From NCBI RefSeq assembly GCF_041261205.1, contig NZ_JBGCCH010000010.1, positions 246,561-310,560 of the forward strand: DNA of 64,000 nt. Reading direction: 5' to 3'. Below are positions 15,961 through 24,566 of the stretch, piece after piece (position 1 is the first letter of the stretch; each line of letters starts with the position of its first letter). The DNA comes from Catenulispora sp. MAP5-51. GTDB taxonomy: Bacteria > Actinomycetota > Actinomycetes > Streptomycetales > Catenulisporaceae. The position numbers were made by a program, and so were the translations under genes. The notes beneath the pieces are model-generated. The model saw nothing but the letters and a program-made list of their open reading frames with translations. It searched no databases and was not told the origin of the DNA.

Positions 15961-17616
15961 ATGCCTGCCACCAGCGTCATGACCACGGAACAGACCAAGG
16001 TGACCCGGCATCGGCCTGCCTCGGAGGACCGACGCCACCACGTTCCGACCCGGTCCCCGGCTCCCGAACCCGCGCGCGGCGCGCCGGCGATCGCGCTCAT
16101 CACCACCGGCGCGCACACCGGCTGCCCGCTGGTGACGGCCGACGAGCTGGGCGTCCCGGTGGCCGGCTGGACCTACTGCGGCCCCGGCGAGGACGGTCCG
16201 ACGTTCGCTGACACGGTGGAGGCGTTCGCTCAGGCAGACGGCGTCGGCGCGATCGCGGCGTGCGTCGACGCGATCGGCACCGACCTGGACGGCCGGGCCC
16301 TGATGCGCGCCGCCGAGGCCGCCTCCGGCGCCGGGCGTCCGCTGGTCGTGCTGGCCACCGGCGCCGACCGGGTGATCGACGCGGTGCTGCGGCAGGCCGG
16401 CGTGGTCCGGGTGGACGGCTTCGACCAACTGTTGGACTGCGCCGCCACCCTCGCGCGCTTCCCGCGCCCGGCGCAGCGTCCCGGGCCGGTCCGGGTCGCC
16501 GCCGACTCCGGCGGCGCCGCCACGCTGCTGGCCGACCTCGCCCGGCGCGCCGGCCTGGAGGTCGAGGACGCGGGCCACGTCCCGGACGTCACCGACCTCG
16601 CGGCGCGCCCCGGCGCCGGGATGCTCCTGTACGCGGTCACCGAGACCGGCTCCTCCGGCGAGTGGACGGCCGCCGCGCTGGTCGAGGCCGCGCGGGAGAG
16701 CACCACCCCGATCGGCGTCGTCTGGTGCTCCTCCGGCGGCACCGAGACCGGCTACCGGCTGATCCTGCAGCCCTCGCCGGAGATCGCGACGTTCCGCACG
16801 CTCACCAACGCGGTCGCGGCGGCCAAGGCCTACTACGACCACTGCGACCACCGCTTCCGCATCCCGTCGCTGGTCGAGGACAACGCGATGGCGGGGGTCA
16901 AGGCGCGGCAGATCCTGACCACGGGCGGCGCCCCGGGCACGGTCCGCAAGCGGGACACCGATCCGGCCAAGGGCCTGTCCGAGTCGCAGACCCACCAGCT
17001 GCTGCGTGCCTACGGCATCCGCACGCCCCGCGAACAACTGGTCACCAGCGCCGCCTGGGCCGTCCGGGCCGCCGCCACCATCGGCTACCCGGTGGTGATG
17101 AAGGCCTCGGTGGCCGGGTTGCCGTCGGCCTCGGCGGCCGGCCTGACCCGCACGAACATCACCTCGGCCTCGCAGGTCCGGGAGAACTTCAAGGACCTGA
17201 TGGACTCGGCCGGCCGCCAGGGCTACGGGACGCTGGACGGCGTGCTGATCGGCCAGCAGATCACCGGCGGCGTGGACACCATGGTCGGCATCCGGCGCGA
17301 CGACCGCTTCGGCCCGGCCGTGGTGGTCGGCGTCGGCGGCGCCTACGCCGAGACGCTCGGCGACGTGGCCATCCGGGTCGCCCCCTTCGACGCCCACCAG
17401 GCCCACCGGATGCTGGACGAGCTGCACTGCCTGCCGCTGCTCACCACCGCGGGCAGCGACCTGGACGCGCTGGCCGACACGATCCTGCGGGTGCAGCGGA
17501 TGGCGCTGGATCTCGGGGACGTGCTGGAGGGCTTCGATATCGCGCCGCTGCGGGTGCTGGGGCGCGGGGGCGGCACCGTGGCGCTGGACGCCTCGGCGCG
17601 GTTGATCGTGCCCTGA
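15961..17616 (+). CDS. ADP-forming acyl-CoA synthetase-like protein lacking the CoA-binding domain
   Basis: A 551-residue relative of NDP-forming acetyl/acyl-CoA synthetases. Complete members have a CoA-binding Rossmann domain, a ligase-CoA flavodoxin-like domain and an ATP-grasp domain, about 700 residues in all. Here a disordered 40-residue leader replaces the Rossmann domain. The flavodoxin-like part covers about 40-290, and the ATP-grasp part about 335-551 (GLSESQTHQLLRAYGI, YPVVMKASV, VVVGVGGAYAETLGD, DVLEGFDIAPL). ATG 15961 follows GAGAGGG. It may work with a separate CoA-binding subunit or a pathway ligase. Operator site C controls it. Confidence 0.8.
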   Translation: MPATSVMTTEQTKVTRHRPASEDRRHHVPTRSPAPEPARGAPAIALITTGAHTGCPLVTADELGVPVAGWTYCGPGEDGPTFADTVEAFAQADGVGAIAACVDAIGTDLDGRALMRAAEAASGAGRPLVVLATGADRVIDAVLRQAGVVRVDGFDQLLDCAATLARFPRPAQRPGPVRVAADSGGAATLLADLARRAGLEVEDAGHVPDVTDLAARPGAGMLLYAVTETGSSGEWTAAALVEAARESTTPIGVVWCSSGGTETGYRLILQPSPEIATFRTLTNAVAAAKAYYDHCDHRFRIPSLVEDNAMAGVKARQILTTGGAPGTVRKRDTDPAKGLSESQTHQLLRAYGIRTPREQLVTSAAWAVRAAATIGYPVVMKASVAGLPSASAAGLTRTNITSASQVRENFKDLMDSAGRQGYGTLDGVLIGQQITGGVDTMVGIRRDDRFGPAVVVGVGGAYAETLGDVAIRVAPFDAHQAHRMLDELHCLPLLTTAGSDLDALADTILRVQRMALDLGDVLEGFDIAPLRVLGRGGGTVALDASARLIVP

Positions 17617-17748
17617 GACAGCTTGCGCGTGCCCTGAGACACCGCCACATCCACATCCACATCCACCTCTATTCGGTTCGGCGCCGGAACGTCGCCGCGC
17701 ACTCCGCGCGGCCACGGTCCGGCGCCGATTTCTTCGATGGGAGAACAC

Positions 17749-18567
17749 ATGTCCGTGACACCGGAGCGTTCGCTGGAGGAGACCGTCCGGCACTCGGTGG
17801 CCGACGGCGTCGCCTGGATCACGCTCGACCGTCCCGAGGCTCTGAACGCCATCACCGCCGACCAACGGGACCGCCTGATCTCCTTGCTGCATCAGGCTTC
17901 CGCGGATCCCGACACCCGCGTCGTCGTCCTCACCGCGACCGGCCGCGGCTTCTGCACCGGCGCGGATCTGCGTCCCCGGCCCGGCGCCGCGCCCGCCGAG
18001 CCGCGCCCGGGCGAGGTCGCCCGCACCATCCGCGACGGCGCGCAGGCGCTCATCGCCGCGGTCCTGGACTGCGAGAAGCCGGTCATCGGCGCGGTGAACG
18101 GCATCGCGGCCGGCATCGGCGCGCATCTGGCCCTGGCCTGCGATCTGGTGATCGCCGCCGAGTCGGCGAAGTTCATCGAGATATTCGCGCGGCGCGGTCT
18201 GGTGCCCGACGGCGGCGGCGCGCACCTGTTGACCCGCCTCATCGGCGTGCACAAAGCCAAAGAGCTGATGTTCTTCGCCGACGACGTGCCGGCCGCCGAG
18301 GCGCTGGCGCTGGGACTGGTGAACCGGGTGGTTCCGGATTCCGATATGGAGAAGGCGGCGCGCGAGTGGGCCCAGAGGCTCGCAGCGGGTCCCACCCGGG
18401 CTCTGGCACTGGCCAAGAGCCTGGTCAACCGCGCGCTCGAAGTCGACCGCGCCACGGCCTTCAGGCAGGAGGCGGACGCCGTGGAACTGAACATGGCCAC
18501 GCACGACGGCCAGGAGGGCGTGCGGGCGTTCGTGGAACGCCGGGCACCGGAATTCACAGGGTCCTGA
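17749..18567 (+). CDS. enoyl-CoA hydratase/isomerase family protein
   Basis: A 272-residue crotonase-superfamily enzyme. It has LDRPEALNAIT, the oxyanion-hole segments GRGFCTGADL and AVNGIAAGIGAHLALACD, and FARRGLVPDGGGAHLLTRLIG, a PaaG/PaaB-like pattern with Asp in the active-site position. An ATG 12 bases upstream is in frame, but GGGAG spaced 5 bases favours 17749. The 132-base gap before it contains an ATCCAC tandem repeat at about 17645-17665. It is probably cotranscribed with the ligase gene upstream. It differs from the hydratase at 10564, so the island encodes at least two crotonase steps. Confidence 0.9.
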   Translation: MSVTPERSLEETVRHSVADGVAWITLDRPEALNAITADQRDRLISLLHQASADPDTRVVVLTATGRGFCTGADLRPRPGAAPAEPRPGEVARTIRDGAQALIAAVLDCEKPVIGAVNGIAAGIGAHLALACDLVIAAESAKFIEIFARRGLVPDGGGAHLLTRLIGVHKAKELMFFADDVPAAEALALGLVNRVVPDSDMEKAAREWAQRLAAGPTRALALAKSLVNRALEVDRATAFRQEADAVELNMATHDGQEGVRAFVERRAPEFTGS

Positions 18568-18613
18568 TGGTTGTTGTGGCTGCTACAGCAGGGTCCTGTG
18601 ATGCGCGAAAGGT

Positions 18614-18721
18614 GTTCGCCATGTCGAACGGCAACTCTCTTGACGGGTCATCAGTTCCCACCCACACTGACCCTGTCCGTCCACGTATGCTGGGCCGAGC
18701 TGCGCTTTTGACATGGCGAAC
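18614..18721. repeat. 12-bp inverted repeat pair, 96 bases apart
   Basis: GTTCGCCATGTC (18614-18625) and its exact reverse complement GACATGGCGAAC (18710-18721) lie between the hydratase and the flavin reductase. The right copy overlaps TTGACA (18708-18713), a -35-like hexamer. The pair may be an operator pair acting by looping. Confidence 0.5.
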
Positions 18722-18773
18722 GACTCGCCGGACCACGCAGCCGCGAACAGCGTGACTCCTAGGGGCTGGGACC

Positions 18774-19292
18774 ATGCCTGCACAGGCCACCGCACGCGAG
18801 CACCAGGCGAGCGTCGATGATGCCGGAACCATCGTGGACGTCGCGGACTACCGCCGCGTCCTGGGCCACTTCCCCTCCGGCGTGACCGTCGTCGCGTCCG
18901 AGGACGCCGACGGGCCGGCGGGCTTCGCCTGCCAGGCCTTCTCAGCGCTCTCCCTGGACCCGCCACTGGTCTTGTTCTCGGTGGGCCTGGCCTCCACCAC
19001 GTGGCCCCGGATCGAGGCCACGGGGCGGTTCTGCGTGAACTTCCTGGCCGCCGACCACGAGCAGCTGTGCCGCGACTTCGCGGTCAGCGGCGGCGACAAG
19101 TTCGCCGGCGTCTCCTGGCGCCGCTCGCGCCTGGGCTCGCCGATCCTGGACGGCGCGCACGGCTGGGTGGACTGCACGATCGAGGCCACCCACCCCGGCG
19201 GCGACCACACGATCGTGGTCGGGCGCGTGCACGGGCTCGACGCCGACGGCGAGTCGGACCCGCTGATCTTCCACCGGGGAGCCTTCGGCTGA
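18774..19292 (+). CDS. flavin reductase-domain protein (HsaB-like)
   Basis: A 172-residue split-barrel FMN-binding protein with FPSGVTVVASEDADGP, GFACQAFSALSLDPPLVLFSV and FCVNFLAADHEQLCRDFA, typical of the NAD(P)H:flavin reductases that feed two-component monooxygenases such as HsaA/HsaB. It could supply reduced FMN to the island's LLM enzymes; no acyl-CoA-dehydrogenase-like monooxygenase partner is adjacent. ATG 18774 follows AGGGGCTGGG. The 3' end is 3 bases from a convergent membrane-protein gene. Confidence 0.88.
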   Translation: MPAQATAREHQASVDDAGTIVDVADYRRVLGHFPSGVTVVASEDADGPAGFACQAFSALSLDPPLVLFSVGLASTTWPRIEATGRFCVNFLAADHEQLCRDFAVSGGDKFAGVSWRRSRLGSPILDGAHGWVDCTIEATHPGGDHTIVVGRVHGLDADGESDPLIFHRGAFG

Positions 19293-19294
19293 GC

Positions 19295-21343
19295 TCAGCC
19301 GGTGGGCTCCTTCCAGACGACCACGCCGCCCTCCAGAGTCCCGGGGGCGATCGCCTGGTCCAGGAAGTTCTTGATGGCGGCCAGGTTCTGGGTCCCGTCC
19401 TCGGCGACCACGCACTTCGCGTGCCACGTCTCCAGGTCCAGGCGCACCCGGTTGGTGATCGACGGGTTCACCGGGGGCGTCGCGCTGCCGCCGTTCTTGT
19501 AGATGTAGGACAGCCACTGCGCGGTCCACAGCACGTTGTTCTTGGCCCACGCCACCTGCTTGTCGGTGGTCGAGGTGGGCGCCATGACCGGCCCCTGCGG
19601 GATGTCGAAGGCCGTGTCCGCGGCCGTCGACCAGGTCTGGTTGGTGCGGTCGCCGCCGTCGGACAGCGGGACGCCGACGATCGTGTTGTGCCCCGGCGAG
19701 ACGCACTCCTTCCACGCCCCCGCCGTGAAGTACTGCGGGATCGGGTGGCGCGGGGAGGTGTCGAAGACCCGCGGGATCAGCGGGACCAGCGCGACGATCA
19801 CACAGGCGAAGGCGAACCCGCGGACCACGTCGGCGAACACGACCCAGCGGACCATCTGCTGCGGGTACAGGACGGCCTTGTCCAGCCCCAGCGCCAGCAG
19901 GATCCCGATGATCCAGCTCACCGCGAGCGCTTCGCGCACCGGCAGGCTTGAGGAGAACAGCGGGAGGTTCTGCAGGTGCGTCCACACGCCGGTCGGCCCC
20001 AGCGGCCACCAATCGATCGTGCCGTGGTCGAACACCGGCGTCGGGCCGACGGACAGGGCGACCAGCACCAGGGCGGCGATCAGCAGGGCCCGCACCGCCG
20101 CGTTGCGGATCAGCCAGAGCGTCATCAGCGCCACCACGAGCAGCAGCACCCAGCCCACCAGCGCGGCCTGCTCGGTGCCGCCCGGCGCCAGCGGGTCCAG
20201 CTTGGCCGGGTCCCCCCACAGCTCCAGGTTCGGATACACCGCGTAGGACTTCAGATCCGCCGAGTAGTAGGCGACGTCGAACGGGATGCCCTTGAACGAC
20301 TGCGGACCGGCGAACTGGAACGTCAGCGGATAGGCCAGCAGCGCGCCGGCCGTCACGATCGCCACGCCGGCGCCCTTGAGGAAGCCCGCGGCCTCGGCCC
20401 ACGCCTGGCGCGGCTTCATCAGGATGTAGGCGACCAGGAAGAACGTGACGCCCATCGCCGCCAGGAGCAGCAGCTCCTCGCCGACGAACACCTGCGCCGT
20501 GATCAGCAGGCCGAGCACGATCCCGTCGCGCACGCGCCGCCGGTCCGGCTCGCGCAGCCGCAGCACCCCGGCCAGGATCAGCGGCACCAGCCACTGCCCG
20601 GCCAGGTTCGGGTGGGCCAGCGAGTGCGACATCATCGAGGGCGAGAAGCCCAGGAACAGGCCGCCGACGAACGCCGCGGTCTCGGTGCGCACCACGTGCC
20701 GGCGCAGGAACCAGCGCCAGGTGGTCGCGGTCGCCGCGAGGTTGAAGGTGGTCAGCAGCGCGAAGGAGACCGGTGCGCCGAACAGCGCGGTGATCGGCGT
20801 GAGGACCGCGGCCGGGCCGATGATCTGCGGGTTCGCCACCAGGTTCATGCCGTCGGGGGCGTTCATCGTGTGCGTGAACAGCGGGTTCTGCAGGTGCGTG
20901 ATCGCGTGCTCGACGGCGGTGAGCTGCCACTCGAAGTAGAACTGGTCGTAGGGGTTGCCGGCCAGGAGGCTGTTCGTCGGGTGGAAGAGCAGCTTCCAGG
21001 TGAGGAACACCGCCAGGCCGATGTAGAGCAGCGAGAGCAGCAGGCCCGGGCTCGGGTTGAGGAACTCCTCGACGACGCGGGCGGCGATGCGCCGCAGCGG
21101 GTTCCGGGAGGCGGCCGGTGTGAAAGTTTCGCCGGCGTCGGCGCCGGTGTCTTCGGTGTCTTCGGCGTCATCAACGCTTTCAGTGGCGACCCTGGCCTCG
21201 GCGGTGCCGGATGCGTTTCCGACCTCGTCGCGGGTCTGCTGCCCGGGGACCGTGGGGGCCGCAGGCGTGGACGGTTCCATGAGCAGCGCTGCGGCCTCGC
21301 TGTCGTGCTCCGGCGCGCCCTGCCCGCCCGGGCTCTCCGTCAC
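19295..21343 (-). CDS. large multi-pass membrane protein, GT-C glycosyltransferase-like
   Basis: A 682-residue protein. About 95 acidic, low-complexity cytoplasmic residues precede roughly 11 hydrophobic segments, starting with LLLSLLYIGLAVFLTW. The first external loop has NPYDQFYFEWQL and NAPDGMNLVANP, a layout typical of GT-C polyprenyl-phosphate-sugar transferases in actinomycetes. The C-terminal 170 residues are a soluble exterior domain with two cysteines. The donor sugar and acceptor are unknown. The start is GTG 21343. It interrupts the catabolic genes and has no obvious link to them. Confidence 0.75.
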   Translation of the reverse strand: MTESPGGQGAPEHDSEAAALLMEPSTPAAPTVPGQQTRDEVGNASGTAEARVATESVDDAEDTEDTGADAGETFTPAASRNPLRRIAARVVEEFLNPSPGLLLSLLYIGLAVFLTWKLLFHPTNSLLAGNPYDQFYFEWQLTAVEHAITHLQNPLFTHTMNAPDGMNLVANPQIIGPAAVLTPITALFGAPVSFALLTTFNLAATATTWRWFLRRHVVRTETAAFVGGLFLGFSPSMMSHSLAHPNLAGQWLVPLILAGVLRLREPDRRRVRDGIVLGLLITAQVFVGEELLLLAAMGVTFFLVAYILMKPRQAWAEAAGFLKGAGVAIVTAGALLAYPLTFQFAGPQSFKGIPFDVAYYSADLKSYAVYPNLELWGDPAKLDPLAPGGTEQAALVGWVLLLVVALMTLWLIRNAAVRALLIAALVLVALSVGPTPVFDHGTIDWWPLGPTGVWTHLQNLPLFSSSLPVREALAVSWIIGILLALGLDKAVLYPQQMVRWVVFADVVRGFAFACVIVALVPLIPRVFDTSPRHPIPQYFTAGAWKECVSPGHNTIVGVPLSDGGDRTNQTWSTAADTAFDIPQGPVMAPTSTTDKQVAWAKNNVLWTAQWLSYIYKNGGSATPPVNPSITNRVRLDLETWHAKCVVAEDGTQNLAAIKNFLDQAIAPGTLEGGVVVWKEPTG

Positions 21344-21367
21344 GGCCTTTGTTTCCCCTCGTAGGGC

Positions 21368-22447
21368 TCAGAGCAAGAGGACTCCTCTTGCCAGTGACCC
21401 GCTCTCCAGGTCGTGGATCGCCTCGTGGATGTGCTCCAGAGGGTAGGTCTTTGTGACCAGTTCGTCCAGGAGTAGCTCACCCTTCCGATAGAGGTCCACG
21501 TACCTTTCGACGTCGAACTGAGGGTGCGAGGTTCCGTACCGGCAGCCCATTATCGTTTTGTCCATGTACATCCCGGAAACGAGGAACGTCCCCTCGGCGT
21601 CGCTGCGCGGCACCCCGAGCAGCACCGCGGCCCCGGACCACGCCAGCATGTCGGTCGCGGCGCGGATCAGCGCGGGATGCCCGACGCACTCGAAGACGTA
21701 GTCCGCGCCCCGGGGAAGCATCTCCTTGACCAGCTCGACCACGTCCTGGCCGCTCGGGTCGAGGAAGTCGGTCGCCCCGAACCGCCGTGCCGCCTCCTCC
21801 TTGCGCGGGTTGGTGTCCACCGCGATGATCCGGCCGGCGCGCGCGACCCGTGCCCCCTGGATCGCGTTCAGGCCGATGCCGCCGACGCCGATCACCACGA
21901 CCGTCTCGCCGATGCGCACCTTCGCGCGGTTCAGCACCGCGCCGACGCCGGTCAGCACCCCGCAGCCGACCAGCGCGGCCGAGGCCATCGGCACGTCCTG
22001 GGGGATCGGTACGGCCTGTACTTCCTTGACTACTACGCGTTCTGTGAACACCGAGGTGTTGGCGAAGGAGAACAGCTTCTCGGTTCCGCCATCGGCACTC
22101 TCGCGGGTGAACGGCTTGCTGATCTTGCCGAACGTCGCACGGCACATGGTCGGCCGGCCTTCGCTGCACGCCGGGCACACGCCACAGTGGTTGATGGTGG
22201 TCAAGCAGACGTGGTCGCCGGGCTTGACCCGGGTGACCGCGGCGCCGACCTCCTCCACGACGCCGGCGCCCTCGTGCCCGAGCACCGCCGGGCCCGGGAA
22301 GGGGATGGTGCCGTTGACGACGCTGAGGTCGGAGTGGCACAGCCCGGCGGCTCCGATGCGGACGACGATCTCGTCGGTGCGCGGGCCGCGTACCTCTATA
22401 CCGTCGACCACTTCCAGCTTGCCGCCCTCGAAGACCGCGGCCCTCAC
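21368..22447 (-). CDS. zinc-dependent alcohol dehydrogenase (MDR superfamily)
   Basis: A 359-residue class-III-like alcohol dehydrogenase. Catalytic zinc ligands are in LCHSD and GHEGAG, four structural-zinc cysteines in HCGVCPACSEGRPTMC, and the NAD-binding motif is VIGVGGIGLNAIQ. GTG 22447 is taken because it overlaps the preceding SDR stop (GTGA) and the family fold begins at once (RAAVFEGG). It resembles mycobacterial AdhD-type enzymes of lipid metabolism. With the SDR upstream it could oxidise an alcohol to an aldehyde or ketone in the island's pathway. Confidence 0.92.
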   Translation of the reverse strand: MRAAVFEGGKLEVVDGIEVRGPRTDEIVVRIGAAGLCHSDLSVVNGTIPFPGPAVLGHEGAGVVEEVGAAVTRVKPGDHVCLTTINHCGVCPACSEGRPTMCRATFGKISKPFTRESADGGTEKLFSFANTSVFTERVVVKEVQAVPIPQDVPMASAALVGCGVLTGVGAVLNRAKVRIGETVVVIGVGGIGLNAIQGARVARAGRIIAVDTNPRKEEAARRFGATDFLDPSGQDVVELVKEMLPRGADYVFECVGHPALIRAATDMLAWSGAAVLLGVPRSDAEGTFLVSGMYMDKTIMGCRYGTSHPQFDVERYVDLYRKGELLLDELVTKTYPLEHIHEAIHDLESGSLARGVLLL

Positions 22448-23397
22448 GACGCCGCCCCGTCCTGCCCGGTCTTCGACGGCTTCTGTTCCTCGGTTTCCTT
22501 GGTTTCCTTGCGCTCCTCGGTCGCCTTCGCGTACGCGGCGAGCTTGGCGATCATCGGCATGGTCTCCACGCCCACCGCCTCCGGGAGCCGTTTCGCGATC
22601 GACTCCGCGGTCCAGGGCTCCTCGCCGTACATCGAGCGGATCTCCTGCGGCTGGTTCCACACCGCGATGCGGCGGCCGGCCACGGTGTAGATCTGCCCGG
22701 TGACGTCACGCGCGGCCTCCGAGAGCAGGTAGGCCACCAGCGGCGCGACGTCCTGCGGCTCGCCCATCTCGGCCATGTCGAACGGGACGTTGGCGCTCAT
22801 CCGGGTGCGCGCGACCGGGGCCACGGCGTTCGCGGTGATGCCGTACTTGCCCAGGCCCAGCGCGGCGCTGCGGACCAGGCTCACGATGCCGCCCTTGGCC
22901 GCGCTGTAGTTGGCCTGCGACACGCTGCCGGCATGGTTGCCGGAGGTGAAGCCGACCAGCGCGCCGCCGCCAGCCTTGCGCATCACAGCGCTGGCCGCAC
23001 GGAAGAGGGTGAAGGTGCCCTTCAGGTGGGTCTCGATGACCGGGTCCCATTCCTCCTCGGCCATGTTGAACAGCATCCGCTCGCGCAGGATCCCCGCCAC
23101 GCACACCACGCCGTCCACGCGCCCGTAGGAGTCCAGCGCGGTCTGCACGATGCGCTGCCCGCCGGCCAGGGTGGTGACGGAGTCCGCGCAGGGCACCGCC
23201 TGCCCGCCGGCGTCGCGGATCTCCTGCGCCACCGCGTCGGCGACCTCGCTGGACGGCGCGCTGCCGTCGACGGCGACGCCGTAATCGTTGACCACCACCG
23301 AGGCGCCCTCGGCGGCGCAGCCGAGGGCCACCGCGCGCCCGATGCCGCGTCCCGCACCGGTCACCACCACGACCTTGCCCGCCAGGAAGTCGGCCAC
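22444..23397 (-). CDS. short-chain dehydrogenase, 17beta-HSD4/MFE-2-like
   Basis: A 317-residue SDR resembling the dehydrogenase half of peroxisomal multifunctional enzyme 2 and actinobacterial hydroxyacyl-CoA dehydrogenases of steroid side-chain degradation. Seen here: TGAGRGIGRAVA, NDYGVAVDG, the insert SEVADAVAQEIRDAGGQAV, AGILRERMLFNMAEEEW, active-site S in GFTSGNHAG and YSAAK. A charged C-terminal tail (KETKETEE) follows the domain. GTG 23397 has AGGAG 9 bases upstream. It overlaps the alcohol dehydrogenase gene by 4 bases. Operator site D lies in the divergent gap. Confidence 0.9.
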   Translation of the reverse strand: MADFLAGKVVVVTGAGRGIGRAVALGCAAEGASVVVNDYGVAVDGSAPSSEVADAVAQEIRDAGGQAVPCADSVTTLAGGQRIVQTALDSYGRVDGVVCVAGILRERMLFNMAEEEWDPVIETHLKGTFTLFRAASAVMRKAGGGALVGFTSGNHAGSVSQANYSAAKGGIVSLVRSAALGLGKYGITANAVAPVARTRMSANVPFDMAEMGEPQDVAPLVAYLLSEAARDVTGQIYTVAGRRIAVWNQPQEIRSMYGEEPWTAESIAKRLPEAVGVETMPMIAKLAAYAKATEERKETKETEEQKPSKTGQDGAAS

Positions 23398-23493
23398 GTT
23401 GCTCGCTCCTCGTCTGTGCTGCCTGCGAAGTCGGCGACATCTTCGAATCTGACGGCATGTTAGCTAAGGTTCGCGCCAGTGGACAGACATCTT

Positions 23494-23508
23494 CTGACGC
23501 TGTGTCAG
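23494..23508. promoter_or_regulatory. operator site D of the CTGACG regulon
   Basis: CTGACGCTGTGTCAG, with flanking T-A also paired. It lies 30 bases before the cyclase-family start at 23538 and 97 bases from the divergent SDR start. Its position supports taking ATG 23538 rather than the in-frame ATG at 23457. Confidence 0.8.
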
Positions 23509-23537
23509 ATTTCACTGGGAACCCTGGGAGCACCGCC

Positions 23538-24473
23538 ATGCCGCTGCCCGAGCAGTTCACCGACCTGGCCCGCCGCGTCAACAACTGGGGCCGCTGGGGC
23601 CCCGCCGACGAACGCGGCACCCTGAACCTGATCACCCCCGACCGTGTCCGCGACGCCGCCGCGCTGATCCGCACCGGCCGCCGCCTCACCCTGGCGGTCC
23701 CCCTGGACGAGGACGGCCCGCAGATCGGCATGATCGAGGGCCGCGACAACCCGAAGCGCACCATGATCATGGTGAACGCCCAGGTGATGGGCCCCCAGCA
23801 CGCCTTCCGCACCTCGGACGACCGCGTGGAGATGGGACTCCAGGCCTGCACGCACTGGGACGCACTGGCCCACGTGTCCTACGAGGGACGCCTGTACAAC
23901 GGCTTCGACGCCGCGGACATCACCGCCGCCGGCGCCGCACACTGCGGGATCGACAAGGCGGGCGCGATCGTGGGCCGCGGCGTCCTTCTCGACGTACCGC
24001 GCGCCCTCGGCGTCCCGCGCCTGGGCGACGCAGCACACGGACACGCCCTCACCCCGGCGGACCTGGACGCGGCGGCGGAGTTCGGCAAGGTGCGGATCCG
24101 CCCGGGCGACATCGTGCTGATCCGCACCGGCGCCATGACCGCACTGAAGGCGGGGGACAAGCTGGCGTACAGCCACCCGTCATCAGGCCCCTCGATGCAG
24201 ACCGTGCCCTGGTTCCACGCCCACGACATCGCGGCGGTCGCGACGGACAACGTGGCCTTCGAGGTCTACCCGCCGGAGCGCGAGGACGCGCAACTGCCGG
24301 TCCACCTGCTGCACCTGGTGGAGATGGGCATGCTGCAAGGCCAGAACTGGGACTTGGAGGCGCTGGCGGAGGACTGCGCGCAGGACGGCGTGTACGAGTT
24401 CTTCCTGGCGGCGTCGCCGGAGCCCTTCACGCGGGCGGTCGGCGCGCCGGTGATTCCGGTGGCGGTGAAGTAG
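23538..24473 (+). CDS. cyclase-family metal-dependent hydrolase (kynurenine formamidase-like)
   Basis: A 311-residue protein of the cyclase / polyketide-cyclase-like hydrolase superfamily. The metal site motif appears as CTHWDALAHV (usual form HxGTHxDxPxH), followed by GVLLDV and RPGDIVLIRTG. Family members hydrolyse amides, lactones or cyclic diketones, so ring opening is an attractive but unproven role here. ATG 23538 has GGGAG 8 bases upstream; the longer frame would put the operator inside the gene. It is convergent with the LysM-BTAD gene. Confidence 0.88.
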   Translation: MPLPEQFTDLARRVNNWGRWGPADERGTLNLITPDRVRDAAALIRTGRRLTLAVPLDEDGPQIGMIEGRDNPKRTMIMVNAQVMGPQHAFRTSDDRVEMGLQACTHWDALAHVSYEGRLYNGFDAADITAAGAAHCGIDKAGAIVGRGVLLDVPRALGVPRLGDAAHGHALTPADLDAAAEFGKVRIRPGDIVLIRTGAMTALKAGDKLAYSHPSSGPSMQTVPWFHAHDIAAVATDNVAFEVYPPEREDAQLPVHLLHLVEMGMLQGQNWDLEALAEDCAQDGVYEFFLAASPEPFTRAVGAPVIPVAVK

Positions 24474-24566
24474 GAGCGGCCGGCAGCGGTATTCAGGAGC
24501 CGGCAGCCGGCCGCCGTCTCGCGCGGTTGGGCAGCGGCCCGGTTTCGCCGGCCGGGCGCGTCCTCC

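Noticed and set aside
24474..24566. GC-rich inverted repeats between the cyclase-family and LysM-BTAD genes as a terminator
   Set aside because: Several short GGCCGGC repeats can pair in different ways; no single convincing stem.
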